From NCBI GenBank assembly GCA_021029095.1, contig JAJOHG010000607.1, positions 1 through 11,700 on the forward strand: 11,700 bases of DNA. Direction: 5' to 3'. The translations under genes were made by a program, and so were the position numbers. The stretch's first letter is position 1, and each line of letters begins with the position of its first letter. Below are positions 1 to 7,632 of this stretch, one piece after another. The notes beneath the pieces were generated by a model. It was not told the DNA's origin. It was given only the letters and a program-made list of their open reading frames with translations, and did no database searches. This stretch comes from Phellopilus nigrolimitatus (Eukaryota > Basidiomycota > Agaricomycetes > Hymenochaetales > Hymenochaetaceae).

Positions 1-281
1 ACCATTGGGCCTTGCCCAGCACGCGTTTATACGCAAGCCGTCTTCGCAAACACTCGTGCGCAGAACTTTGAAACGGCACACGGGCGATAAAGGGTCCCAC
101 GTCTATTATTGTACACACCAAAATAATTCAGAATGTTTCGGAAAAGCACCAAGTACCAAGCAAAAACGAAAAACAATTAGGAGACAGCATTTTGAGATCA
201 CAGAGCACGAAAGCAGAAAAATATTTAGATGTAGATGTAGTAGAGCATAAATAAAAAGCAATGAAGATGCAGAGTCCATCC
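1..281. other. Flank downstream of the interrupted gene, no gene recognised
   Basis: This stretch lies beyond the stop codon of the minus-strand split gene and should hold its 3' untranslated region. I see no canonical AATAAA on the minus strand just past the stop. On the plus strand, bases 1-90 are open in frame 1 (29 codons, then TAA). That could be the last codons of a gene entering from the left, but it is too short and unrecognisable to call. Confidence 0.4.
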
Positions 282-524
282 TTAAAATTGAGCCGGCAAG
301 TAGAACTCCCCCCACTCCTCGCCCCACTGTAGCGACTTTGTGAGTCACCATTATTATGTCGATATACAGGAAGACTTACATAGTATGCCTGCTTATCGTC
401 CTCGAAGGGTACGTGCTCGACCGATGACACATGCCGCACCCTCCCATCCCAAGAAACCAGCCTCCGTCGGTAGCGGACTGTCAGGTGGTTTCTATAATCG
501 ACAACGCCGTTTTTCCCGAACCCG
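282..524 (-). pseudogene. 3' half of a split host gene: rest of exon 2, intron 2, exon 3
   Basis: This is the downstream half of a small minus-strand gene whose upstream half is at 6692-6896. Exon 2 resumes at 519 (520-524 is the duplicated target) and runs to 380. A 53 nt intron follows (379-327), with donor GTAAGT after a complete TAT codon, acceptor CTACAG and a CTCAC-like branch site. Exon 3 (326-282) encodes WGEEWGEFYLPAQF and ends in TAA. The encoded stretch, about residues 51-111, contains segments such as GFGKNGVVDYRNHLTVRY and is rich in Arg, Tyr and Trp. I do not recognise the family. With the element in place this half has no promoter of its own and is cut off from the start codon. 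Confidence 0.65.
520..524. repeat. Target-site duplication, left copy (ACCCG)
   Basis: ACCCG lies directly against the outer end of the LTR at 525 and is repeated exactly at 6692-6696, just past the other LTR. A 5 bp duplication is the normal size for Ty3/Gypsy integrases. Removing one copy restores the reading frame of the interrupted exon. Confidence 0.95.
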
Positions 525-937
525 TGGAAGGCACCCAGAGAGTGCCAACACTTGAGCCTACAAGACAAACAGGACAAAGTAATCTTTTTTGCTGTCAGAG
601 ATACTGTAAATACATACATGAGACGCATTTACTCACCTTTGTTGCTGTCAGAGATACTGAGGCAACAAAGGTGACGGCGCGCAGTGAAAATGGGTCGGAT
701 TATATAATAAAAACTATACAGTACCAGTCCGACAGGGATCCGACCCTTATTACTCTTGAAGTACGTAAGCCGACTTTCCGACAAGTTGGGAAAGTCGGAA
801 ATGCGAAAACGTCGGCCGAAACGTCGGCTCAAAAACGTCGGTCGGTCAAAAACGTCGGCCGGTCAAAAACGTCGGAACGTCGGCCGGTCGGACACACATC
901 GTGTCGGAAATGGGAAGAACGCGCCAGCGGGCTTACA
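525..937 (-). repeat. 3' LTR of the chromovirus
   Basis: This 413 bp repeat matches 6279-6691 at a constant offset of 5,754 bases with no difference found; all translated frames across the two copies agree. In the sense (minus) direction it begins TG at 937 and ends CA at 525. It carries a TATA-like stretch (698-710), six AACGTCGG motifs (808-883), a perfect 13 bp hairpin (633-674), and an 18 bp direct repeat (589-606 and 642-659). A short GGCAC/GTGCC hairpin lies at 530-546. Open frames across the LTR are incidental. Confidence 0.96.
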
Positions 938-950
938 CCCTTCCCCCCTC
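938..950 (-). other. Polypurine tract for plus-strand priming
   Basis: Read on the minus strand, this is GAGGGGGGAAGGG, 13 purines that directly abut the TGTAAGC start of the 3' LTR. That is the expected position and composition of the RNase H-resistant primer for second-strand DNA synthesis in LTR retrotransposons. Confidence 0.9.
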
Positions 951-1034
951 AAAAGAATAAGCCCCTCCTCCGAGAAATAAAGTGAACCAGGAAAAGGGGT
1001 AAAATAAAACAAAATCAAAAATTAAAAGAAAATC

Positions 1035-4000
1035 TCATCTTCTTCGCGGCCGCGGTGGAGCCCCCTCTCTCCGATCCCACTGTCGGACTATATCCGCCGC
1101 CGTCTGCTTGAGCTCCGAGCGTGATTTCCACTCCATTCCCTGGTCGCCGTACCCCTTCCACCGGACCAGCAGTTGGGTGCCGCGGCCGCGCTTCCGTTCA
1201 TCCACAATTGCCTCCACCTCGTACACATTCGCCTCCGGCTCTACCGGGTCTGGTCGCTCGAGTTGTCGGGTTGGGAACCGTGCGTCATCATTTGGCACAA
1301 AACGTCGGAGCTGGCTAGCATGAAACCCGGGGAATGCTTGGCTGTGATCGGGGAGCTCTAACGTGTACTCCGACTTTTCGGGGTGCGCAGCGATGATAAA
1401 GTACGGTCCGTCGTACCTGGGCATAAACTTCGCGACGCGATCTTGTCCAGCCGCCTTGTACTCCCGCCGCCGGTTTCGGGTTGAGAGCATAACCTGGTCT
1501 CCGACCTTGAAAAGGTCGTCGGCCGCCCGCTTCTTGTTCGCATGGTGCGCCTGTCGGGTTTTGGATGCCAGAAGTGCATCCTGCGCTTCCGACACATCGC
1601 GCTGCAACTGCTGCATCAACTCCATGGCCTGAATCGCCTCCGCCCCCTCCGCCTGAAATTCTGCTTCGCGCTCCGGCACGATTGGCGGAATCATCCTTGG
1701 TGAGTGGCCCTGTCGGATTTGGAATGGCGTGAAACCCGTCGATGCATTCACCGTGTTCATGATGCAAAATCGGACCCGTGGCAATGCTCGCACCCACTGG
1801 TTCTGGTTCCGATCTACATAGTAGCGGAGAATCTGGTTGACTGTTTTATTTGTCCGCTCGCTCGCTCCGTCGGTCTCCGGATGGTATGCGGTCGACATCT
1901 TCACTTTGACTCCGGTGAGGGTGTGCAATGCCTTCCAGAAGCGCGAGACAAATAACTTGTCTCGATCCGAAATGATTTCGAGCGGAAGTCCATTTTCGCA
2001 GTACCAGTGGTTGAAAAACACCGCCGCGAACTGTTCGGCCGTCATTTCCATGCGAATGGGCACGATCCGCACGTCGGCCGCTCCGAGCCGATCCGTCATA
2101 GTGACAATCCCGTTATAACCGCCATCCTCCGGCAACGGTCCGACAAAATCGAGCGCGACACTATCAAAGCGCTTGTCGGGGATCGGGAGCGGGTGCAGCG
2201 GACCGGCGGGTTTTGTGGTCGGACTTTTGTTCCGCTGGCAGTCCGCACAGCCGGGAACATACGCCGACTCCAAGTCCTTTCGCATGTTCGGCCAGTAGTA
2301 AGAGTTGCGGAGCGCCGCGTAACTCTTGTCAGGCCCGAAGTGGCCGAGTTCGTCGTGCGCCAGCCGGTACAGTGTCTCGCGGATGTCGCCCTTCCTCGGA
2401 ATCACCAACCGCTCACCCACAAACAACAACTCATTCTCTTCTCGCGCGCCTTCAATGCTCCGCACGTTTGCCCGCAACTTCACGCAGAACTCATCTTCTG
2501 CATACCCGCCGCGGATCTTCTCCAGAAGCTCCGGGTCCGACGCAATGGTGAGTACCGCCGCTGCAGTCGGCACGTCGGAACACTTCGGCATACATGCAAG
2601 TCCCACCGCCGCCGCCATTGGGGAGTCGTCCGACGTTTTTGGATACCGCGACATCGCGTCGGCCGCCGAGTTTTCTTCGCCTTTCACATACTCGATCTCA
2701 AACTCGTACTGTGCCAAAAACTCGGACCAGCGGGCCTGCCGACGCGAGAGATCCTTCTGTTGCTGGAAGTAGGTGAGTGTTCGATGGTCCGTGATCACCT
2801 TGAATGGCATTCCCAAAAGGTACACCCGCCACTTCTTCAACGCGCGGACGATCGCCAAAAGCTCCTTCTCGTGCACCGGATAATTCTTTTCGGCCGCGGT
2901 ATACTGAGCCGACTCGAATGCAACCGGTCGGGCCGTCTTCCACGACTCCCCGACACTCAAAACCGCCCCTGTCCGATGGTCCGATGCATCCGTGGTCACA
3001 AAAATCGACTCCCCCGACTCGTGGTCTACCGTTGTTAGGCATTCGCGGCTGGTCACAATTTTCTTGATCGCATCGAAGGCAGCCTGGTGCTCTGAAGTCC
3101 ACTTCGGAAAATTGCGGTTGTACTCTTTCTTGGTAAGCGGCGTCAATACCGACGTATACTCTGCCAGTTTCGGAAGAAACTGGGAAATGTATCGGACCAG
3201 GCCCAAAAACGCGCGGACGTCCTTCGTCTTCTGCGGAGTCGGCCAGGCAAGGATCCGCGCGACCTTCGACGGGTCCGCCTCAATGCCACGTGCCGAAATG
3301 ACGTGCCCGAGAAAAACAACTTCTGCGCAGTACAAGTTCGTCTTCTTGGGCGAGCAGAAAAGTCCGGCCGCCCGAAGCGCCAACATTACCAAATGTACGT
3401 TCCGAGTGTGCTCCTCCACCGACTCGGACCAGATGATAATGTCGTCCAGGTACACATGGCAAATCTTTCCGATGAGATGCTGCAGGGCCGCATACATCCG
3501 ACGCTGATGTGTCGCAGGCGCATTACAGGCACCCATCGGCATGACTAACCACTCATACAGGCCGAACGGCGTGTTCACCGCCGTATACGGCACATCGTCG
3601 GGGTGCATGCGGGTTTGGAAGAATGAATTCGTCATGTCGATCTTTCCAAAGATCTTCCCCCGCGCACAGTCATTCAGGATCTCCTCCACCCGCGGCAGTG
3701 GAGTCCGATCGCGCACCGTGTTTGCGTTCAACTCCCGATAGTCGTTCACCCAGCGGGGCAGCACGTTCGGGTCCGACTTTGGGATAATAAATGCCGGGGA
3801 CGCATGCGGACTGTCCGAACGTCGGATCCGACCCGCCTCTACATGCTGGTGAATGAGTATCCGCCATGCATCTCGATACTTCTTCGGAGTTGCATAGGTG
3901 CGACCCGACAATGTCTTGCCCGCATCCTTCAGCTTGATGCGATGGAACACATTGTCGGGCAGGTCGCGGAGGTGTGGCAGCTCTTCTGGGAATCGATCGG

Positions 4001-5909
4001 CATACTTCTCCTTCGCCCGTGCATCCAATTCCGCCAACTTGTCACTGAATGCCAATATCAGGATTCGGTCACGGATTGATTGCATTACCGACGCCGCCTT
4101 CACCTCTGGCGGCAGGTTCGTTCGTGCACCATTCTTCGGAGTCGGAATGTGGCATACAAATGGCGCATGGTGGATCGGACCGCACGCGGGAAGCTTACTG
4201 GACACTTTCCGAATCGACTTCCCTCGATTTCTGGCTTCACGCGTCTTCTCCGACACCTTCCGCGCCGAAACCTTCGATTTCGTCGGCTCCGCAGTCGGGC
4301 TCGGTGTCGGTGTCGGCGGAGGCTTGGGATGCATGAGATCCACTCCGGACTTCTTGGCAATGAGCGTCCGCTCGGCGGCATCGTGCACAATGTGGTTGGC
4401 CACCAAGAATGTCATTCCAAGTATCAACTCCGTACATAAGTTCGGCGCAACTTTGGCGCGGACCGACTTCGACTCCCAACTCCGATCCTTCGACATCACC
4501 CGCAAGCGGACCCACTCTGTCAACTCTATCGGCTTCGCCCCTTCCTGATTCAGTGCAAGTGTCGCCGACTCCGGGTTACGTAAGCGGTGGCGTCGGAGTC
4601 GGAGTTGGTCAGCGAACTCAGGACTAATCAGCACTGTAACACAGCCAGAGTCAATGAGCGGTCGGATGAGAAGCGAAGACGCGCGGTCTCGCGCGGAGAT
4701 GAAACACTCAGGTCGGAGATGGGGCTGGTGAAATGGCACATACTTGTCGGACTCCGACTCCGACGTTTCGCCTTCAGAATCAGAGTGCTGTTCTTCCACG
4801 AACGCCGCGACAGGTTCAGTCTTAACCCGCGCCGACTCGTTCGCGCTGCCCGACGGGTTCGGCGGTGCGGCCATGGCCATGCTCTCCGTCAGTGGCTTGT
4901 AGTCCTTGCGGCGCACCGGCCCGTTCGGACAGTTTCTGGCGTTATGTCCGGCCTGGAAGCGCATACACTTGTAGCACCCGTTGTACCGCTGGAGCAGGAG
5001 CCGCTCCTCGTTATTCGGTCGGACCGTGGCTCTCTGGTCGGCTCCGGGGTCCGAGGATCGGGTGGTGTTGCCCTGACTACCTGCCGACCCTCCCGACTTT
5101 CGCTGTGTCGCGGGTTCGCGCTCCCGGTCGGTCCGACGTTTTGCTCTGTCGGACCGCACCGCAGTCTCGCTGGCAAGGCGGATGCGGTCTTCGTTGCGGA
5201 CCCGACGCTCATCCATTGTCTTCACATGTCCCAGCCACTCTCTCATGCGCAGTCGGATCACCTGTGCTTCGGCTGGCGGAGCCGCTGGGGCCGGGATAGT
5301 CACCCACTGGCCAGGTGGTGTCGCGGCCTGCGCGGCGGCCGCTCCAACCAGGTTGGCCGCGCGGATCTGACGCTCTTCGGCCTCATACTTGGCTCGGAGT
5401 ACTGCGTGGGGCTCGGTCAGGGTCGGGGGTTGTACCCGTATCATTTCTTGGAGGTCCGGATGCATATTCGCCTCCAGGAACTCCCGGAGTCGGTCTTCCG
5501 ACATGCGCGTGCCTGCCGGGAGCACCGAGTTCTGCGTACTGACTTCGCGCTGCCAATCCCAGAACTGCGCCGCACCCTGACGGGAAGCCAGGAGCTTCTG
5601 CCGCTCAAGCGCCACCCAATCGACCGGCAGCGCTTCCTGTCGGAACTCGGCCACAAATTCCGCCAACGGAAGTGTGCTCACCCGGGTGTAGTCCGACATA
5701 ATCCACTCCGCAAAACGCGGGTCCATGATCCCTCCGACCACCGCTGCCACAATCTGATCATCCCTCAACCCTTTGGTTGCTTGATACGCCCGCACCCTTC
5801 CAAACCACTCCATCAACGTTCGGGGTGTCGGATCACCGGCCGTTAGCAACGGGACTTTCGTCGGCCCCGCCCACTCAATCGTCGCAAGCTGTGCGTTCGG
5901 TGGTGCCAT
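1035..5909 (-). CDS. Gag-Pol polyprotein with C-terminal chromodomain (1,624 aa)
   Basis: The protein makes the particle and carries out reverse transcription and integration. Numbering from the ATG at 5909, it has a Gag region (about 1-380) with a zinc knuckle C312-C315-H322-C327 of spacing CX2CX6HX4C, two residues longer than the classic form. The aspartic protease has D420-S-G and an ILG motif at 496-498. RT has D758 and YLDD at 820-823. RNase H has D974, E1016, D1041 and D1084. Integrase has H1185-X4-H1190-X30-C1221-X2-C1224 and D1254, D1315, E1351 (DX35E). A GPY/F module lies near 1501, and a chromodomain at about 1562-1612 has cage residues Y1563, W1584 and Y1587. The frame stays open to a GTG at 6038 and an in-frame stop at 6168-6170. 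The ATG at 5909 is the first AUG after the LTR and has A at -3 and G at +4. There is no frameshift between Gag and Pol, so their ratio must be set by processing or turnover. Long plus-strand ORFs here are antisense shadows. Confidence 0.96.
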   Translation of the reverse strand: MAPPNAQLATIEWAGPTKVPLLTAGDPTPRTLMEWFGRVRAYQATKGLRDDQIVAAVVGGIMDPRFAEWIMSDYTRVSTLPLAEFVAEFRQEALPVDWVALERQKLLASRQGAAQFWDWQREVSTQNSVLPAGTRMSEDRLREFLEANMHPDLQEMIRVQPPTLTEPHAVLRAKYEAEERQIRAANLVGAAAAQAATPPGQWVTIPAPAAPPAEAQVIRLRMREWLGHVKTMDERRVRNEDRIRLASETAVRSDRAKRRTDREREPATQRKSGGSAGSQGNTTRSSDPGADQRATVRPNNEERLLLQRYNGCYKCMRFQAGHNARNCPNGPVRRKDYKPLTESMAMAAPPNPSGSANESARVKTEPVAAFVEEQHSDSEGETSESESDKYVPFHQPHLRPECFISARDRASSLLIRPLIDSGCVTVLISPEFADQLRLRRHRLRNPESATLALNQEGAKPIELTEWVRLRVMSKDRSWESKSVRAKVAPNLCTELILGMTFLVANHIVHDAAERTLIAKKSGVDLMHPKPPPTPTPSPTAEPTKSKVSARKVSEKTREARNRGKSIRKVSSKLPACGPIHHAPFVCHIPTPKNGARTNLPPEVKAASVMQSIRDRILILAFSDKLAELDARAKEKYADRFPEELPHLRDLPDNVFHRIKLKDAGKTLSGRTYATPKKYRDAWRILIHQHVEAGRIRRSDSPHASPAFIIPKSDPNVLPRWVNDYRELNANTVRDRTPLPRVEEILNDCARGKIFGKIDMTNSFFQTRMHPDDVPYTAVNTPFGLYEWLVMPMGACNAPATHQRRMYAALQHLIGKICHVYLDDIIIWSESVEEHTRNVHLVMLALRAAGLFCSPKKTNLYCAEVVFLGHVISARGIEADPSKVARILAWPTPQKTKDVRAFLGLVRYISQFLPKLAEYTSVLTPLTKKEYNRNFPKWTSEHQAAFDAIKKIVTSRECLTTVDHESGESIFVTTDASDHRTGAVLSVGESWKTARPVAFESAQYTAAEKNYPVHEKELLAIVRALKKWRVYLLGMPFKVITDHRTLTYFQQQKDLSRRQARWSEFLAQYEFEIEYVKGEENSAADAMSRYPKTSDDSPMAAAVGLACMPKCSDVPTAAAVLTIASDPELLEKIRGGYAEDEFCVKLRANVRSIEGAREENELLFVGERLVIPRKGDIRETLYRLAHDELGHFGPDKSYAALRNSYYWPNMRKDLESAYVPGCADCQRNKSPTTKPAGPLHPLPIPDKRFDSVALDFVGPLPEDGGYNGIVTMTDRLGAADVRIVPIRMEMTAEQFAAVFFNHWYCENGLPLEIISDRDKLFVSRFWKALHTLTGVKVKMSTAYHPETDGASERTNKTVNQILRYYVDRNQNQWVRALPRVRFCIMNTVNASTGFTPFQIRQGHSPRMIPPIVPEREAEFQAEGAEAIQAMELMQQLQRDVSEAQDALLASKTRQAHHANKKRAADDLFKVGDQVMLSTRNRRREYKAAGQDRVAKFMPRYDGPYFIIAAHPEKSEYTLELPDHSQAFPGFHASQLRRFVPNDDARFPTRQLERPDPVEPEANVYEVEAIVDERKRGRGTQLLVRWKGYGDQGMEWKSRSELKQTAADIVRQWDRREGAPPRPRRR

Positions 5910-6278
5910 TTTCGGTGGTTTCACGTCTTCGGTTTCGGATTCGGACACGTGTGGTGTTGTACTGCGGTCGGATGCAGAGTCTTCTGTGTTCGAATCCGGC
6001 GGTGGTGATGGTGCGCCGAAAATATACTGATCCGGCACCGAAGGGACCTCTCTTGGGATCGCTGAGAAGGCCTGCCGCGCGGGAACTCGAAGTCGCGTTA
6101 CTGGCGCTATTTTGGGATCGAAGTCAATCGGACTTGATCGCCACGTCCGGACAGTCGGTCGGGACGTCTACTGTGACCCGCGAAGATGCGCAAGGTCGAA
6201 ACTCGTCGGATCGCGGCGAGGGAGGTGCGGAAACGCGCAAAGGGGCAAAGATACGCTTTGCTGATGTTAAAAAAAAAG
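5910..6278 (-). other. AUG-free leader and presumed primer-binding region
   Basis: This is the 369 nt leader between the 5' LTR and the Gag start. On the sense strand it contains no AUG at all, which supports initiation at 5909. The bases next to the LTR read CTTTTTTTTTAACATCAGC. A tRNA primer site would normally begin TGG to pair with a tRNA CCA end, and none is present at or near the LTR edge. The priming mechanism is therefore unassigned. Some fungal relatives of Tf1 self-prime from their own 5' end, but I did not find a convincing complementary stretch in the LTR. Confidence 0.6.
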
Positions 6279-6691
6279 TGGAAGGCACCCAGAGAGTGCC
6301 AACACTTGAGCCTACAAGACAAACAGGACAAAGTAATCTTTTTTGCTGTCAGAGATACTGTAAATACATACATGAGACGCATTTACTCACCTTTGTTGCT
6401 GTCAGAGATACTGAGGCAACAAAGGTGACGGCGCGCAGTGAAAATGGGTCGGATTATATAATAAAAACTATACAGTACCAGTCCGACAGGGATCCGACCC
6501 TTATTACTCTTGAAGTACGTAAGCCGACTTTCCGACAAGTTGGGAAAGTCGGAAATGCGAAAACGTCGGCCGAAACGTCGGCTCAAAAACGTCGGTCGGT
6601 CAAAAACGTCGGCCGGTCAAAAACGTCGGAACGTCGGCCGGTCGGACACACATCGTGTCGGAAATGGGAAGAACGCGCCAGCGGGCTTACA
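6279..6691 (-). repeat. 5' LTR of the chromovirus
   Basis: This is the LTR that drives the element, identical in all compared frames to 525-937. In sense orientation U3 starts at 6691 and is followed by the AACGTCGG cluster (6562-6637), the TATA-like stretch (6452-6464), the perfect hairpin (6387-6428) and the 18 bp direct repeats (6396-6413 and 6343-6360). It abuts host exon 2 across the ACCCG duplication. Reading on from the host exon meets TAA two codons past the junction. Confidence 0.96.
6452..6464 (-). promoter_or_regulatory. Putative TATA element of the retrotransposon promoter
   Basis: The minus strand reads TTATTATATAATCC across this position, about 230 bases into the LTR from its U3 end. 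It is the only strongly TATA-like stretch in the LTR. A start site about 30 nt downstream would fall near 6420-6430, so the perfect 13 bp hairpin at 6387-6428 would sit at or near the RNA 5' end. The start site itself is inferred. Confidence 0.5.
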
Positions 6692-6696
6692 ACCCG
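6692..6696. repeat. Target-site duplication, right copy (ACCCG)
   Basis: ACCCG directly follows the LTR end at 6691 and matches 520-524 exactly. On the minus strand it forms part of codons 49-51 of the interrupted host gene. Confidence 0.95.
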
Positions 6697-6896
6697 CCCC
6701 AATGCACCGTGGACCTGAAAGAGCGAATGTATAAATAAACCAAAAGAATATAATGAAGATGAACTCACCTAATTTCCACAGATACTAACGCCGACCCGTA
6801 CCACGCACGCCCCATAACCAGGGCGGCATCTTCACAGATCTGCTGTTGCACAGGAGACCTGGAGTACATGCGGCAATCCGACCAGAATAAACGCAT
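6692..6896 (-). pseudogene. 5' half of a split host gene: exon 1, intron 1, start of exon 2
   Basis: The start is the ATG at 6896-6894, after a pyrimidine-rich leader and about 90 bases from a TATA box. Exon 1 (6896-6769) encodes a protein beginning MRLFWSDCRMYSR and ends inside a codon at AG. Intron 1 (6768-6715, 54 nt) has donor GTGAGT and acceptor TTTCAG. Exon 2 begins at 6714 and reads RSTVHWGG up to the insertion. Joined to 519 with one target copy, the frame continues without a break into GFGKNGVVDYRNH, giving 111 residues after both introns are removed. With the element present, translation would stop at TAA in the LTR after about 51 residues. No signal peptide, membrane segment or known domain is evident, and the function is unknown. 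That it is a gene rests on three concordant features: the frame, the introns and the promoter. Confidence 0.68.
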
Positions 6897-6985
6897 AATG
6901 AGCAGAGGAGCAGAGGATGGGATAGAATAAGCAGGGAGAGAAAGGCAGGTCTGGTGAGGGGACAAAACTGATAGATCGAGCTGGC

Positions 6986-6992
6986 TATATAA
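6986..6992 (-). promoter_or_regulatory. TATA box of the interrupted gene
   Basis: The minus strand reads TTATATA here, followed 25-40 bases downstream by CCCTCACCAG, a plausible initiator, and then a C/T-rich leader to the ATG at 6896. The spacing fits a fungal RNA polymerase II core promoter. The motif is also TATATAA on the plus strand, so its direction is inferred from the gene. Confidence 0.5.
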
Positions 6993-7004
6993 GCTCAGAA
7001 CTTG

Positions 7005-7463
7005 AGTGCTGCGTCGGTGCAGACATACGCAGCACTTCACTTCAAAATTAGCACATTGCGCAGGATATCACAGCCTATCCCTACAATAGCTGATTTCATA
7101 ACTGTATATGCGCTTCTCAGCATATATCGAATCAACACGGCACCGCGGGCGCGAGACTGATGGTAGCGCAGCATCTTCGCGCTGCTATCTTGATATGCGC
7201 CTGCGCTGCGTAGCCCATCGATGTGATTTCTGTGCAAGGAATATAAATACATACTAATGCAATCCTCGGCTGTGGTGGGGCCGGCTGCGTACCTCAGACA
7301 TGGAATCAATTGTATGATTCCATCCCTTGATGAGTCTGTATGTGTTTCAAAGCGCAGCTAGGGTTCTTGAGTTGACTAGGGGTGATATCAGGGGGAATGC
7401 ACTAATTTTGAAGTGAAGTGCTGCGTCAGTGCAGACATACGCAGCCTTCAAGTTCAAAATTAG
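7005..7463. repeat. Paired hairpins joined by a 25 bp inverted repeat
   Basis: Hairpin one pairs AGTGCTGCGT (7005-7014) with ACGCAGCACT (7027-7036) around a 12 nt loop. Hairpin two pairs GCTGCGT (7420-7426) with ACGCAGC (7439-7445), and CTAATTTTGAA (7402-7412) with TTCAAAATTAG (7453-7463), again around a 12 nt loop. Bases 7027-7051 are the exact reverse complement of 7402-7426. Bases 7005-7033 repeat directly at 7417-7445 with one mismatch. The 12 nt loops, 7015-7026 and 7427-7438, differ by one base and flank the inverted pair like a target duplication. The layout suggests a small non-autonomous inverted-repeat element of about 400 bp, or tandem copies sharing ends. No protein is encoded. 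Confidence 0.75.
7300..7323. repeat. 9 bp perfect hairpin
   Basis: ATGGAATCA (7300-7308) pairs exactly with TGATTCCAT (7315-7323) around a 6 nt loop. It lies inside the interval bounded by the 25 bp inverted repeat. No T-tract or gene end is nearby that would assign a role. Confidence 0.6.
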
Positions 7464-7632
7464 CTAATTTGATCGGTGTTCTCGGCGTGATGTCGGGCCT
7501 CATGGGCGTGCGCGATGACTTGATGTGTTTCTCTCATCACGTTTTATACTTATATAATTCATTTTTTTATTACATTACTAGTATTAAAAGAAAAGTAATA
7601 ATATTTTAGTAAATCTCACAGAACTCCTGCAC
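7464..7632. other. Intergenic, AT-rich, nothing recognised
   Basis: No frame with a recognisable product and no RNA gene is visible. The stretch passes from mixed sequence into an AT-rich run (about 7545-7610) that ends sharply at the GC-rich tandem array. Confidence 0.5.

Larger units (their letters stand above)
525..6691 (-). mobile_element. Complete Ty3/Gypsy chromodomain LTR retrotransposon (chromovirus)
   Basis: This 6,167 bp element is transcribed on the minus strand. It has two 413 bp LTRs that begin TGTAAGC and end CTTCCA in the sense direction, an AUG-free leader, a single Gag-Pol frame, a polypurine tract next to the 3' LTR, and a perfect 5 bp target duplication. The order protease, RT, RNase H, integrase, chromodomain defines Ty3/Gypsy chromoviruses. 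Gag and Pol form one continuous frame, as in the fungal Tf1 type. The LTRs match throughout and the frame is uninterrupted, so the copy is young and may still be active. It sits in an exon of a host gene in the same orientation. Confidence 0.97.

Noticed and set aside
1..90. C-terminal end of a plus-strand gene
   Set aside because: Only 29 codons before a stop, with no recognisable motif, so it cannot be told from chance.
525..937. Protein-coding frames inside the LTRs
   Set aside because: The same frames recur in the other LTR because the sequence is duplicated. They overlap the promoter and hairpin elements and resemble no protein.
2007..5846. Long plus-strand open frames, for example 2007-3038 and 4587-5846
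   Set aside because: They lie antisense to the well-supported Gag-Pol frame and have no recognisable domain; their length follows from GC-rich codon bias.
5910..6038. Extending the polyprotein start to 6038
   Set aside because: The codon there is GTG, there is no AUG in frame upstream of 5909, and nuclear fungal genes start at AUG. The first AUG after the LTR is at 5909 and has a good context.
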